A stretch of 64,000 nt of DNA from Rhodospirillaceae bacterium (GTDB lineage Bacteria > Pseudomonadota > Alphaproteobacteria > UBA8366), in the NCBI GenBank assembly GCA_002724395.1, contig PBOR01000042.1, positions 57,273 to 121,272 on the forward strand, read 5' to 3'. Below are positions 52,678 to 61,187 of the stretch, piece after piece. Made by a program: the position numbers and the translations under genes. The notes below the pieces were generated by a model. It was not told the origin of the DNA, made no database searches, and saw only the letters and a program-made list of their open reading frames with translations. How positions within the stretch are numbered: position 1 is the stretch's first letter; each line of letters opens with the position of its first letter.

Positions 52678-54369
52678 ATGGGTGGGAATACTCGCAGTCT
52701 TAGCCGAACCGGTGGTCAAGTTCTAATCGATCAACTCAAAGTACATGGTGTAGACACAATATTTTGCTTGCCAGGCGAAAGCTACTTGGCAGCCATGGAT
52801 GCAATGCATGATGCTCAAAATGAGATGAAAATTATCACCTGCCGTCAGGAAGGTGGGGTGACCAATATGGCGGACGCTTATGCGAAGCTGACCGGTAAAC
52901 CCGGTATTGCCATGGTAACCCGTGCGCCCGGCGCGTGTAATGCGTCCATTGGTGTACATACTGCGATGCAAGACTCCTCGCCGATGGTTATTTTTATTGG
53001 GCAGGTGGCGCGCGACCAAGAATATCGCGAGGCCTTTCAGGAGGTGGATTATCACCAATTTTACGGGGCGTTGTGCAAATGGGTTGTTCAATTGGATGAT
53101 GCTGACCGTATTCCGGAATTAGTCAGCCAAGCCTTTCATCGCGCTATGTCCGGCCGCCCCGGTCCCGTTGCGGTGGCGATGCCCGAAGATATGTTGCGTG
53201 ATCTAACCGAGGTGGAGGACGCAGCGCCTTTTAAGATTGCCCGGCCCGGTGCTGCGCAAGATGACATGGATGCTCTGCGTGAATTGCTAGCTGGTGCCGA
53301 GAAGCCTATTGCAATTTTGGGCGGTGGCGGTTGGAGTGCGGAAGCCACAGCTAACTTTGCATCTTTTGCAGCAGCTAATGAACTTCCAGTATCGCTCTCA
53401 TTCCGTTGTCAGGATTTTATAGATAATGAGCACCCCTGTTATATTGGTGAGTTGGGCACTACGGTAAACGCTAAGTTGGCCACGCATATACAGGAAGCTG
53501 ATTTATTACTCGTAGTGGGTGCGCGTATGGGTGAAATGACCACTTCGATATACAGCTTGCTTGATATTCCAACGCCTAAACAGAAACTTGTCCACGTTTT
53601 TATGGAACCAAATGAAATAGGCCGCGTGTATACGCCTACGCTGCCTATCATTTCCAGTATGGAGAGTTTTGCCAAGGCGGCGCTTGCTATGAAACCTGTG
53701 AATAACCCAACTTGGGCGAATTGGACCAAGCAGTTGCGAGCGGAGCAATTGGACAATTGGAAACCAACGCTGCCAATGTCTGGTGATCTCGATATGCATG
53801 TGGTGATGGATCACCTTAATGAAATACTTCCTGACGATGCAATTTTGGTTAACGATGCGGGGAATTTCTCTGGTTGGCCCCAGCGGTTTTATCGTTATCG
53901 GCAATACCGCACTCAATTAGCTCCAACTAGTGGGGCCATGGGATATGGTATCCCTGCTGCTATAGCCGCGCGTGCGACACACCCAAACCGTATTGTTGTT
54001 GGCTTTGCTGGTGACGGGGGAGCTATGATGTCGGGCCAAGAATTTGGAGCTGCAATACATCATGGCATTGATCCAATCATCATCATTGTCAATAACAACC
54101 TCTATGGCACCATTCGTATGCATCAAGATCGAGATTATCCAGGTCGCGATGTCGCGACAGATCTCACTAACCCCGATTTCGCAAAATGGTCTGAGAGTTT
54201 TGGCGGCTTTGGGGAGGTGGTTGAAAAAACGGATGATTTCGTACCGGCCTTCGAGCGGGCGTTGAATGCAGGCAAGATCGCATTGTTAGAACTCCGCATC
54301 GATCCTGATATGATTTCGACACGGACTACATTGAGTGCGCTTCGCGAGGCGGCGCCGTCGAAAAAGTAA
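52678..54369 (+). CDS. thiamine pyrophosphate-dependent enzyme, acetolactate synthase large-subunit-like
   Basis: 563 residues from ATG 52678, supported by GAAGGGG upstream; the open extension to 52501 overlaps slyX and is rejected. Three-domain ThDP enzyme: Pyr domain with Glu58 in CRQEGGVTNMADAYA, central domain, and PP domain with the ThDP motif GFAGDGGAMMSGQEFG followed by NNNLYGTIRMHQDRDYPGR. No small subunit (IlvN/IlvH) is adjacent and the enzyme is monocistronic, so a catabolic keto-acid enzyme (e.g. carboligase or decarboxylase) is as likely as valine synthesis. Confidence 0.9.
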   Translation: MGGNTRSLSRTGGQVLIDQLKVHGVDTIFCLPGESYLAAMDAMHDAQNEMKIITCRQEGGVTNMADAYAKLTGKPGIAMVTRAPGACNASIGVHTAMQDSSPMVIFIGQVARDQEYREAFQEVDYHQFYGALCKWVVQLDDADRIPELVSQAFHRAMSGRPGPVAVAMPEDMLRDLTEVEDAAPFKIARPGAAQDDMDALRELLAGAEKPIAILGGGGWSAEATANFASFAAANELPVSLSFRCQDFIDNEHPCYIGELGTTVNAKLATHIQEADLLLVVGARMGEMTTSIYSLLDIPTPKQKLVHVFMEPNEIGRVYTPTLPIISSMESFAKAALAMKPVNNPTWANWTKQLRAEQLDNWKPTLPMSGDLDMHVVMDHLNEILPDDAILVNDAGNFSGWPQRFYRYRQYRTQLAPTSGAMGYGIPAAIAARATHPNRIVVGFAGDGGAMMSGQEFGAAIHHGIDPIIIIVNNNLYGTIRMHQDRDYPGRDVATDLTNPDFAKWSESFGGFGEVVEKTDDFVPAFERALNAGKIALLELRIDPDMISTRTTLSALREAAPSKK

Positions 54370-54440
54370 CGGTTTAAAGTTTTTCGAACTGATCCTTATT
54401 TGTCATTTTCTTGAAGGGTTCTGCAGGCCATGTCCACGCA

Positions 54441-54578
54441 ATGGCTTTAAACATATATATTTCGGCTCATTTTGTTGGTGTTTTGGTGGGTTTATGGACA
54501 GCGGTAACTACAAAAAGCACGAAATTGGGTGGCGCTGTCCGTTTAGCTAAACCGTTGGTGCTGCTTCAAATTTGTTAA
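54441..54578 (+). CDS. possible small membrane protein, 45 residues
   Basis: In the 254-nt gap after the ThDP gene an ATG opens a 45-codon frame with one hydrophobic segment (SAHFVGVLVGLWTAV) followed by a basic stretch. No clear ribosome-binding site and no recognised homolog. It may be real or chance. Confidence 0.2.
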   Translation: MALNIYISAHFVGVLVGLWTAVTTKSTKLGGAVRLAKPLVLLQIC

Positions 54579-54623
54579 CCAGCCGTTTACGGTGTCGCCA
54601 ACAATAGGGGTACTTACCCTCAA

Positions 54624-56186
54624 TTAGGCAGGAATCGGGAGCATTTTATCGGTCACGAAAGGAGGGCACGCCATAATACGTTTTCGGTCTTCCGGTTTAG
54701 GATCCATTTCCTGACGACATTTTTTGTCAAATACCATGGTTGGGCGAGTAACTATATTATAAGGTTCCCAATCGGCCAAACCTGCGTGATTGGGATTGCC
54801 GGCATAGGCAAAGGCAGCCCAGGCACCTTGAACGGCACAGGTTAATGCATCCTGCTCCGGACCGGTGCCGGTGAAAGCCTCGGCGATTTTGGTTGTGCCA
54901 AAGATGAATGGCAGACACATAGTATGAGGCGACCGCAACGCCCCTCCTAAAGCGGGAATTCGGTATGTAAATTCATAGAGAAAGACTGGTGCAGCACCTT
55001 GCTTAATTTTTCGTTCCGCCGCTTCGATACAATTACGACGATACATCTGATCACTGGTTAAACGGTTATAGATATCACGATGAGATTCAGTCTCCCGACC
55101 TTGTCGGTAACCGGAGATAAGTTCCCTAGCTGCCCTTGTATCAATACCCACAAAGGCTGCAGATTTGGCGAGGAGCTTTTCTTCGGTTAACGGCAAGTCC
55201 TTTGGCTCGATAATGATATCGTAAAAGGATTTTTCAGTTTCTGCTGTGCCGATCAATAAGGGTACATCAGGAGCAAGGTCGGGTGCGTTCAAATCGAAAG
55301 GATTATTTTTGATTAATTGTTCATCAATCGTGGGTCGGAAACAGTCATTACCCTTATTGTTCCTAACTGCGGTGAGATAAGCATTGAAAATCGTATTGGT
55401 TGGAATGTGTTCTAAAGTCTCCATTTTCGTAACGCCCAATTCTTTTAAGACGTACCCGGTAACTCGTTCAGTATCTTCCAAAGTGGCAAGTTGTAGGTGC
55501 GCAGAGGAACTTTGCATTATGGCTTTGTGAAACAATCCTTTTGCTGATTCCATCGTCATTAGGACGGGCACTTTACAGCCGCCGCCGGACTGGCCAAATA
55601 TGGTAACGTTATCGGCATTACCACCAAATGCTTCAATATTGTCCCGTATCCAAGTAAGTGCATCGACGATATCCATCATTCCGAGGTTAATGCTTTCGGG
55701 GAAACTATCACCATTTATCATGGAAAAATTTGCAAAGCCGAACACATTAAGTCGATGATTGAGTGTCACCACCACAACCTCACCGTTTTGCGCAAGATTA
55801 GTACCGTCTAGTCCAGCTGCAGCGCCTGAACCATATCGAAACCCTCCGCCATGGAGATACACCATAACAGGGCGTTTAGCATTGAGAGCGGCGGAATAGA
55901 TGTTGAGTCCGAGGCAGTCCTCACTCTTCGGTCCGATATCGCGAATCCAAGCATTAGCTTCGCGGCGTTCTCGATCTATTTGAGGCGCTCTGTGGCAAAA
56001 TGAGAGAGTATCACGAACGCCAGCCCAGCTATCTGGTGCTTCCGCACGCCTCCAGCGCTTGGCGCCACCGGTCGCTTTTCCATAGGGTATGCCTTTAAAG
56101 AAGTGTACATCTCCATTGGTACCGCCGCGAACTTGACCATATTTAGTTTCGACAATCGCTCCATTTTTAATTGGTTGAGTATCCAT
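54624..56186 (-). CDS. type-B carboxylesterase (esterase/lipase, alpha/beta hydrolase)
   Basis: 520 residues. Oxyanion HGGGFRYGSGAAAG, catalytic Ser200 in TIFGQSGGGCKVP (GQSGG instead of the usual GESAGG), likely acid residue in GTAETEKSFYD, and His in SPHTMCLPFIFGT. Signature EDCLGLNIYS is present. Hydrolyses esters, amides or carbamates; no signal peptide seen. It overlaps the upstream dioxygenase gene by 20 nt on the same strand, suggesting that ester cleavage and 2-oxoglutarate-dependent hydroxylation act on the same foreign compound. Confidence 0.93.
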   Translation of the reverse strand: MDTQPIKNGAIVETKYGQVRGGTNGDVHFFKGIPYGKATGGAKRWRRAEAPDSWAGVRDTLSFCHRAPQIDRERREANAWIRDIGPKSEDCLGLNIYSAALNAKRPVMVYLHGGGFRYGSGAAAGLDGTNLAQNGEVVVVTLNHRLNVFGFANFSMINGDSFPESINLGMMDIVDALTWIRDNIEAFGGNADNVTIFGQSGGGCKVPVLMTMESAKGLFHKAIMQSSSAHLQLATLEDTERVTGYVLKELGVTKMETLEHIPTNTIFNAYLTAVRNNKGNDCFRPTIDEQLIKNNPFDLNAPDLAPDVPLLIGTAETEKSFYDIIIEPKDLPLTEEKLLAKSAAFVGIDTRAARELISGYRQGRETESHRDIYNRLTSDQMYRRNCIEAAERKIKQGAAPVFLYEFTYRIPALGGALRSPHTMCLPFIFGTTKIAEAFTGTGPEQDALTCAVQGAWAAFAYAGNPNHAGLADWEPYNIVTRPTMVFDKKCRQEMDPKPEDRKRIMACPPFVTDKMLPIPA

Positions 56187-57099
56187 GTGGCTTTCCTTTA
56201 TCTAGCTCGATTATCAATCGTTTTTGAAGATCGATGGAATTAATTTCGTCTGAAACAGTGCTGCGGCGCATATCTCGGCGATGATTCATGTCGTCATGGC
56301 CCATGGCGCGATGCATAGTGTAGCGATTATCCCAAACTATTAGATCGCCGACCCGCCACTCGTGTTCATATACAAATTGTGGCTGGGTGGCATGAGCTAT
56401 AAGGGCGTCTACTAATTCCTGTGCAGCATCATCTGTCATGCCATCTATTGAGCTGATGTGGGAGGCTAGATAAAGCGACTTGCGGCCTGTTACTGGATTG
56501 GTGCGAACAAGCACCTGCTGTGCAGGAGGGACCTCATCGCGAGCGGCTTGGTTATAGTCGGTGTAGCCCATCTTTTCGCGTGAATGGAAGATACTATGCC
56601 AAGCGGTTAGCCCCTCTAATTCGACTTTCTGTTGATCTGCTAAGGCATCGTAGGCAGCCCGCATATCTGCGAAAGCGGTATTGCCGCCAAGCGGTGGGAC
56701 TTCATGTGCAGTTAGTATCGAGCAACGTGCCGGAATGTGTTTAAATGATGCATCCGTATGCCAGAGGCGGTTAGCTCGGCTATGAAGCCGGCGGCCAGAG
56801 TCCGGTGGAAGTAATTTCCCATTATGATCGAGATTGGAAACGTCCGATAAATTGTCGCTTATTCGAAGAATTTCGCCAGGCCGGTGATAGTTTGTATTCT
56901 TGATAATGGGACCGAACAGTTTGGTGAAAGCGATTTGGTTTTCATCACCGATCAGTTGATTACGAAACAGTAGAACCGCATGCTCGTCGAAGTTGACTTT
57001 TATAGCCTTGAATTGCGCATCGCTCAGCGTCTTGGTCAAATCGATGTCACTGATTTCTGCCATAAAGTGGGGGTGCAATTTTTTAACACTAATGTTCAT
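56167..57099 (-). CDS. TauD/TfdA family Fe(II)/2-oxoglutarate-dependent dioxygenase
   Basis: 310 residues. His114 and Asp116 in LWHTDASFKHIPA, His263 in TMHRAMGHDD, and Arg274/275 or 278/279 in HRRDMRRST provide the iron and 2-oxoglutarate sites. Similar to the enzyme at 4019 (shared R-C-SILTA-x-EVPP-x-GGNT signature). Together with the overlapping carboxylesterase it may break down an ester-protected aryl or alkyl compound. Upstream, 99 nt separate it from the divergent flavodoxin-like gene. Confidence 0.92.
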   Translation of the reverse strand: MNISVKKLHPHFMAEISDIDLTKTLSDAQFKAIKVNFDEHAVLLFRNQLIGDENQIAFTKLFGPIIKNTNYHRPGEILRISDNLSDVSNLDHNGKLLPPDSGRRLHSRANRLWHTDASFKHIPARCSILTAHEVPPLGGNTAFADMRAAYDALADQQKVELEGLTAWHSIFHSREKMGYTDYNQAARDEVPPAQQVLVRTNPVTGRKSLYLASHISSIDGMTDDAAQELVDALIAHATQPQFVYEHEWRVGDLIVWDNRYTMHRAMGHDDMNHRRDMRRSTVSDEINSIDLQKRLIIELDKGKPHGYSTN

Positions 57100-57198
57100 A
57101 CGGCTATCTTAGGGCAAAATTCATGGAGTGTAATCACACTGCTTCTCAAAACAATGATAGGACTTGCGCGGCCGCAGCCTGTGGGGTCAGATTGAAGC

Positions 57199-57666
57199 AT
57201 GGTGGAAAAACATCTTCTAATTGTGGCGCACGCGCCATCGGAAAATACACAACGGTTGTTAAAGGCTGTTTGTGATGGCGCTCAGTCAGGGAATACACCG
57301 AGAGTTTCGGTCGAAGCTCTGAGCCCCTTTGATGCGGGGCCTGAGCAAATCCTTAGAGCTGACGCAATCATTCTTGGGACCACTGAGAATCTTGGTTATA
57401 TGTCTGGCGCCTTAAAAGATTTCTTCGATCGCAGCTACTATTCCGTCCTTGAGGAGACACAGGGATTACCATTTTGCTTTTATATAAGAGCGGGGCATGA
57501 TGGCACTGGTACCCGTCGAGGGATTGAAACGATTACAACTGGCCTACGTTGGCGGGTGGTTCAAGAGCCACTGGTGTGCCAGGGGGCGTGGGATGAAGGC
57601 TTTGTTGTGCAATGCCGAGACTTGGGATCCGCCATGGCCGCTGGTTTGGATATGGGCATTATTTGA
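57199..57666 (+). CDS. flavodoxin/NADPH-dependent FMN reductase-like protein
   Basis: 155 residues with a flavodoxin-like alternation: LIVAHAPSENTQRLLKAV with the FMN-phosphate loop, ILGTTENLGYMSGALKDFFDRSY and IRAGHDGTGTRRG. The layout fits flavodoxin/WrbA-like NAD(P)H-linked flavoproteins. Convergent with the MORN gene, 13 nt apart. Substrate unknown. Confidence 0.82.
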   Translation: MVEKHLLIVAHAPSENTQRLLKAVCDGAQSGNTPRVSVEALSPFDAGPEQILRADAIILGTTENLGYMSGALKDFFDRSYYSVLEETQGLPFCFYIRAGHDGTGTRRGIETITTGLRWRVVQEPLVCQGAWDEGFVVQCRDLGSAMAAGLDMGII

Positions 57667-57679
57667 CGGGACTTAAACG

Positions 57680-58081
57680 TCACTGAGCAAAACCGTTTTT
57701 CCAATACCCTTTGGTTCCATCTGGATATACAGCTTCGATATTCCACATATTTCCGTTCTTCCATATTCCGGACATAGTTGTACCATCTGCTTTTGTATAG
57801 ATACCTTGACCATTCCATTTCCCGTTTCGCCACTGGCCTTCGTATTTTTCGCCGCCCGGCCATCGGTATGTGCCGTTCCCATCGTATTCGCCGTTTTTCC
57901 ACTCACCCTTATATCGACGGCCATCGGTCCAGGTCATAACACCTTTACCATGTGGAACATGATTTCGTTCTTCACCGACATAAGTCTCGCCTGCGGTTTG
58001 GTCAAATGGACCCGCTTTCGAGATATTGCTCTGTACCAGGGCAAGAACAAACATCATTTTGAGAGTTAAGCGCCAGCTCAT
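57680..58081 (-). CDS. exported MORN-repeat protein
   Basis: 133 residues. A short signal-like N-terminus (MSWRLTLKMMFVLALVQ) is followed by four MORN repeats with the pattern Y-x-G-x-W-x-x-G: YKGEWKNGEYDGNGTY, YEGQWRNGKWNGQGIY, MSGIWKNGNMWN and a partial last copy. MORN repeats mediate membrane or protein contact. Extent suggests a small periplasmic or surface protein. The start overlaps a preceding doubtful small frame (ATGA). Confidence 0.85.
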   Translation of the reverse strand: MSWRLTLKMMFVLALVQSNISKAGPFDQTAGETYVGEERNHVPHGKGVMTWTDGRRYKGEWKNGEYDGNGTYRWPGGEKYEGQWRNGKWNGQGIYTKADGTTMSGIWKNGNMWNIEAVYPDGTKGYWKNGFAQ

Positions 58082-58284
58082 TCTTTCTTATGCTCCGCTC
58101 CTTTAAGTATAAAACTTAACCATTTTATCCTCAAAATGGCGTTCTTTGCCCACAGATAGTCCTCAAGTTCGTTACCGGGTTCCATACCAGAATTGAGAAT
58201 TACGGTGCCTACAATTCCATTGTAGCTGCAAGTGCCGGGCATATCATCAACATGATTGTTGATCGAATAAAGTGAGTCTGCCAA
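58078..58284 (-). CDS. doubtful small open frame upstream of MORN gene
   Basis: 68 codons from TTG 58284 (or ATG 58242) ending in a TGA that overlaps the MORN start. No ribosome-binding site precedes it, but the end ELEDYLWAKNAILRIKWLSF reads like coding sequence and the coupling would be natural. No homolog recognised. Confidence 0.25.
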   Translation of the reverse strand: MADSLYSINNHVDDMPGTCSYNGIVGTVILNSGMEPGNELEDYLWAKNAILRIKWLSFILKGAEHKKE

Positions 58285-58374
58285 GTAAACTACTTGATAG
58301 CAATGCCGTCATTTTTGGGAGTAAAGATTCCTCAATATTTACCTGTTAACGTTTTTTTTGATATTCTTTTGCGC

Positions 58375-59211
58375 ATGGACGCTCAAATTGTATTTCTCGA
58401 CGAATTAGTGGAAGAAATTCCGGATGGCGCAGTGTTAGCGTTGGCGCCGGAGTATAATGGCTGTGGCTGCGCATTGGCAGGTGTACGTGCGTTGCTAAAT
58501 CGATCTCCAAAACATTTGCATCTACTAGGTATTCCGGCTCTTGGTCTGCAAGCAGATTTATTGATCGGGGTAGGAGCTGTCTCCACTGTGGAATGCGCCG
58601 CAGTAACGTTGGGCGAAGAAGGTTTAGCGCCGCAGTTTTCTGCTGCTGTGAAATCGGGCTCTATTAAAATAAAGGATGCAACTTGTCCCGCTATTCATGC
58701 AGGTTTGCAAGCTACTGAGAAGGGTATTCCCTTTATGCCGTTGCGTGGCATCATTGGTTCAGATCTTTTGGCTCACCGAGACGACTGGCTTGTTAGTAAT
58801 AATCCTTTTTCTTTAGTTAGAGAAGAAGACCCGATTGTATTTATCGCGGCCCTGAAGCCCGATGTCGCATTATTTCATGCGCAAGTTGTAGATCGCGAAG
58901 GTAACGTGTGGATTGGTGTGCATAAGGAACTTATGACTTTGGCACACGCTTCGACCAAGACACTGGTGACTTTTGAGACCCTCTATGATGGGGACTTGTT
59001 AGCAGACGAGAAAATGGCAGCAGGTACAATTCCGTCAATTTATGTTTCATGCCTTGCCGAGGCTAAAAAGGGCGCATGGCCCATAGCCTTGCCCGCCCAT
59101 TACGAACGAGATGCTGGGCATATTCGTCGCTATGTAGAGTTGGCATCCAGTAACGAGGGGTTCCAGCAATATCTGATGGAGTATGTTTACCCGCAGATTG
59201 CTGCTGAGTAG
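58375..59211 (+). CDS. CoA-transferase subunit A (glutaconate/3-oxoacid CoA-transferase type I)
   Basis: 278 residues from ATG 58375, which gives the family-typical MDAQIVFLDELVEEIPDGAVLALAP; the ORF upstream of it (58294) has extra non-conserved residues. Alpha-subunit of a class I CoA-transferase: GIGADLLIG-like loop as LLGIPALGLQADLLIGVGAVSTVECAAVTLGEEG, then GIPFMPLRGIIGSDLL. Partner subunit follows at 59216. Such pairs transfer CoA or, in the steroid-degrading IpdAB type, hydrolyse a ring C-C bond; residues cannot separate these. Confidence 0.86.
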   Translation: MDAQIVFLDELVEEIPDGAVLALAPEYNGCGCALAGVRALLNRSPKHLHLLGIPALGLQADLLIGVGAVSTVECAAVTLGEEGLAPQFSAAVKSGSIKIKDATCPAIHAGLQATEKGIPFMPLRGIIGSDLLAHRDDWLVSNNPFSLVREEDPIVFIAALKPDVALFHAQVVDREGNVWIGVHKELMTLAHASTKTLVTFETLYDGDLLADEKMAAGTIPSIYVSCLAEAKKGAWPIALPAHYERDAGHIRRYVELASSNEGFQQYLMEYVYPQIAAE

Positions 59212-59215
59212 TCGC

Positions 59216-59950
59216 TTGGATAGAGCCTACAAATCCGAAGAATTGCTTATTTCCGTAATTGCTCCCATGCTAGAAGGGCTCAATCATGTGGCTGTCGGAG
59301 CATCCTCACCAATACCCGCAGCAGCAGCCATGTTAACCCGACAGCGTACAGGTGGTAGATTAAGAGTCACGGTACTTGGTTCTCAAACGCATCATGTATT
59401 GACCGATGGTGGTCGTGAGCTTTTTGATTTGGCGGGACAGGGGCGTATTGATGCGTTTTTTCTCGGCGGTGGCCAGATTGATGGTAAAGGGAACGTCAAT
59501 CTGGTGGGAATTGGTGAGTATCCGCAAATGAAGGTGCGGTTCCCAGGATCGTTTGGTTCGGCTTACTTATATTATGTGGTCCCGAGGGTGATCTTAATAC
59601 GAGAAGAACACACGGCACGTGTTTTCGTAGAAAATGTAGACTTTATTAGTGCTGCGGGTAGCAATGAGGCGAATGTTCATCGGCCCGGTGGTCCATATGC
59701 ATTGGTAACCGGAAGATGTCTCATGGGTTTTAACAAAGAAAAAAAGCGGTTTACGCTGTTGAGTGTACATGCGGGCGAAACTATTGAAAGCGTATCTGAG
59801 AATACAGGGTTCAAATTTGACTGTCCGTCAGAAATTTCAGAAACGCCGGCGCCAGACGCAGACAGTCTAAAAGCACTGCGCGGTCCAATCGCTGAAGAAC
59901 TAGCTAAAACTTATCCCGTCTTTGCTGAGCGGGTATTTGGTGGCATATAA
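59216..59950 (+). CDS. CoA-transferase subunit B (glutaconate/IpdB-like)
   Basis: 244 residues from TTG 59216, or 255 from ATG 59183, which overlaps the A subunit by 29 nt. The conserved N-terminus LISVIAPMLEGLNHVAVGASSPIPAAAAML and FFLGGGQIDGKGNVNLVGIG identify the family. Classical transferases place a catalytic glutamate in the ENG loop of this subunit; the corresponding GASSPIP segment has none, as in the ring-cleaving hydrolase IpdB. Glutamates elsewhere remain possible. Followed 25 nt later by a CaiB gene. Confidence 0.86.
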   Translation: MDRAYKSEELLISVIAPMLEGLNHVAVGASSPIPAAAAMLTRQRTGGRLRVTVLGSQTHHVLTDGGRELFDLAGQGRIDAFFLGGGQIDGKGNVNLVGIGEYPQMKVRFPGSFGSAYLYYVVPRVILIREEHTARVFVENVDFISAAGSNEANVHRPGGPYALVTGRCLMGFNKEKKRFTLLSVHAGETIESVSENTGFKFDCPSEISETPAPDADSLKALRGPIAEELAKTYPVFAERVFGGI

Positions 59951-59975
59951 ACCTTTAAACATTCAGGATATATTA

Positions 59976-61184
59976 ATGCCTACACCGTTATCCGCCGGTG
60001 CACTTGCCGGTACGAAAGTTATCGATCTGACCCGCGTATTGGGTGGCCCCTACGCTACGCAAGTTTTTGCGGATCATGGGGCAGACGTGATTAAGGTAGA
60101 GCCACCTCAGGGTGATGAGGTGCGCGATTGGGGTCCACCATTTCACGAAGGCAATGCCTCCTATTTTATTGGGCTTAATCGCAACAAACGATCGGTCGGT
60201 CTTGATCTCACTCAAGAGGCAGGTCGCGATGTGTTGTTTTGTTTATTGGAAAATGCAGATGTTCTGATTGAGAACCTGAAAACTGGGACGATGGAGAAAT
60301 GGGGGCTTGGTTATCAAGAGGTTCTTAAAGATAAGTTTCCAAGGCTTATTCACTGCCGTATTTCCGGCTATGGAGCGGATGGACCACTCGGCGGGTTCCC
60401 AGGTTACGATGCCATCGTACAGGCTTATGCGGGTTGGTTCAGCGTTAATGGCGATCCAGACAGCGGGCCGACGCGGGTGGGTATACCCATGGTTGATATG
60501 GGGACCGGACTGTATGCGGCTATATCAGTGTTGATGGCGTTACAGGAACGTCACCGGTCGGGTCTTGGGCAATTTATTGATATGTCACTTTACGATTGTG
60601 CGGTCTCTCTGATGCATCCACATGTGCCAAACTACTATTTATCAGGCAAAACGCCGGATTTGACTGGAAATCATCATCCAAATATTTGTCCATATGATTG
60701 CTTCCACACAAAGACAGTGGATATTTTTGTTGGTGCAGGCAACGACCGAGCCTTCCGGAGACTTTGTGCGGTATTGGGCGCTAATAAATTGCCGGATGAT
60801 GAACGTTTTTCCACCGGTGCTAAACGCAACGAAAACCGATCCGCGCTTACCGATATACTAACCGAGTTCATGGTAAAAGTAGATGGCGAAGATTTATGTG
60901 CACGACTTATGGAAGCTGGTGTGCCTGCAGGGCCGGTGCTTGACACAGCGCAAGTCATGAACGCCGATCACACTAAACATCGAGATATGGCCGCCGTTTG
61001 TGATTGGTGGAAAGGAACCGGTACACCAATCAAGTTCACGCGAACTCCGGGGGCTATTAAAACGCCACCGCCGCAATTCGGCGTCGATGGGCGCGACGTA
61101 CTGACGGAACACGGTGTTTCTCAAGAGGATATAGAAGCCCTTGTTAAAGATGGGGTTCTCGTAGAAAAGCGCCGTCAGGCGTGA
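59976..61184 (+). CDS. CaiB/BaiF family CoA-transferase (class III)
   Basis: 402 residues from ATG 59976; the longer frame from 59922 overlaps the previous gene and is rejected. LAGTKVIDLTRVLGGPYATQ, GADVIKVEPPQGDEVRDW, NRNKRSVGLDL and the catalytic Asp region VGIPMVDMGTGLYAAI are present. Together with the two-subunit CoA-transferase it forms an acid-activation operon. It converges with the DEAD-box gene, 3 nt apart. Confidence 0.92.
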   Translation: MPTPLSAGALAGTKVIDLTRVLGGPYATQVFADHGADVIKVEPPQGDEVRDWGPPFHEGNASYFIGLNRNKRSVGLDLTQEAGRDVLFCLLENADVLIENLKTGTMEKWGLGYQEVLKDKFPRLIHCRISGYGADGPLGGFPGYDAIVQAYAGWFSVNGDPDSGPTRVGIPMVDMGTGLYAAISVLMALQERHRSGLGQFIDMSLYDCAVSLMHPHVPNYYLSGKTPDLTGNHHPNICPYDCFHTKTVDIFVGAGNDRAFRRLCAVLGANKLPDDERFSTGAKRNENRSALTDILTEFMVKVDGEDLCARLMEAGVPAGPVLDTAQVMNADHTKHRDMAAVCDWWKGTGTPIKFTRTPGAIKTPPPQFGVDGRDVLTEHGVSQEDIEALVKDGVLVEKRRQA

Positions 61185-61187
61185 AAT

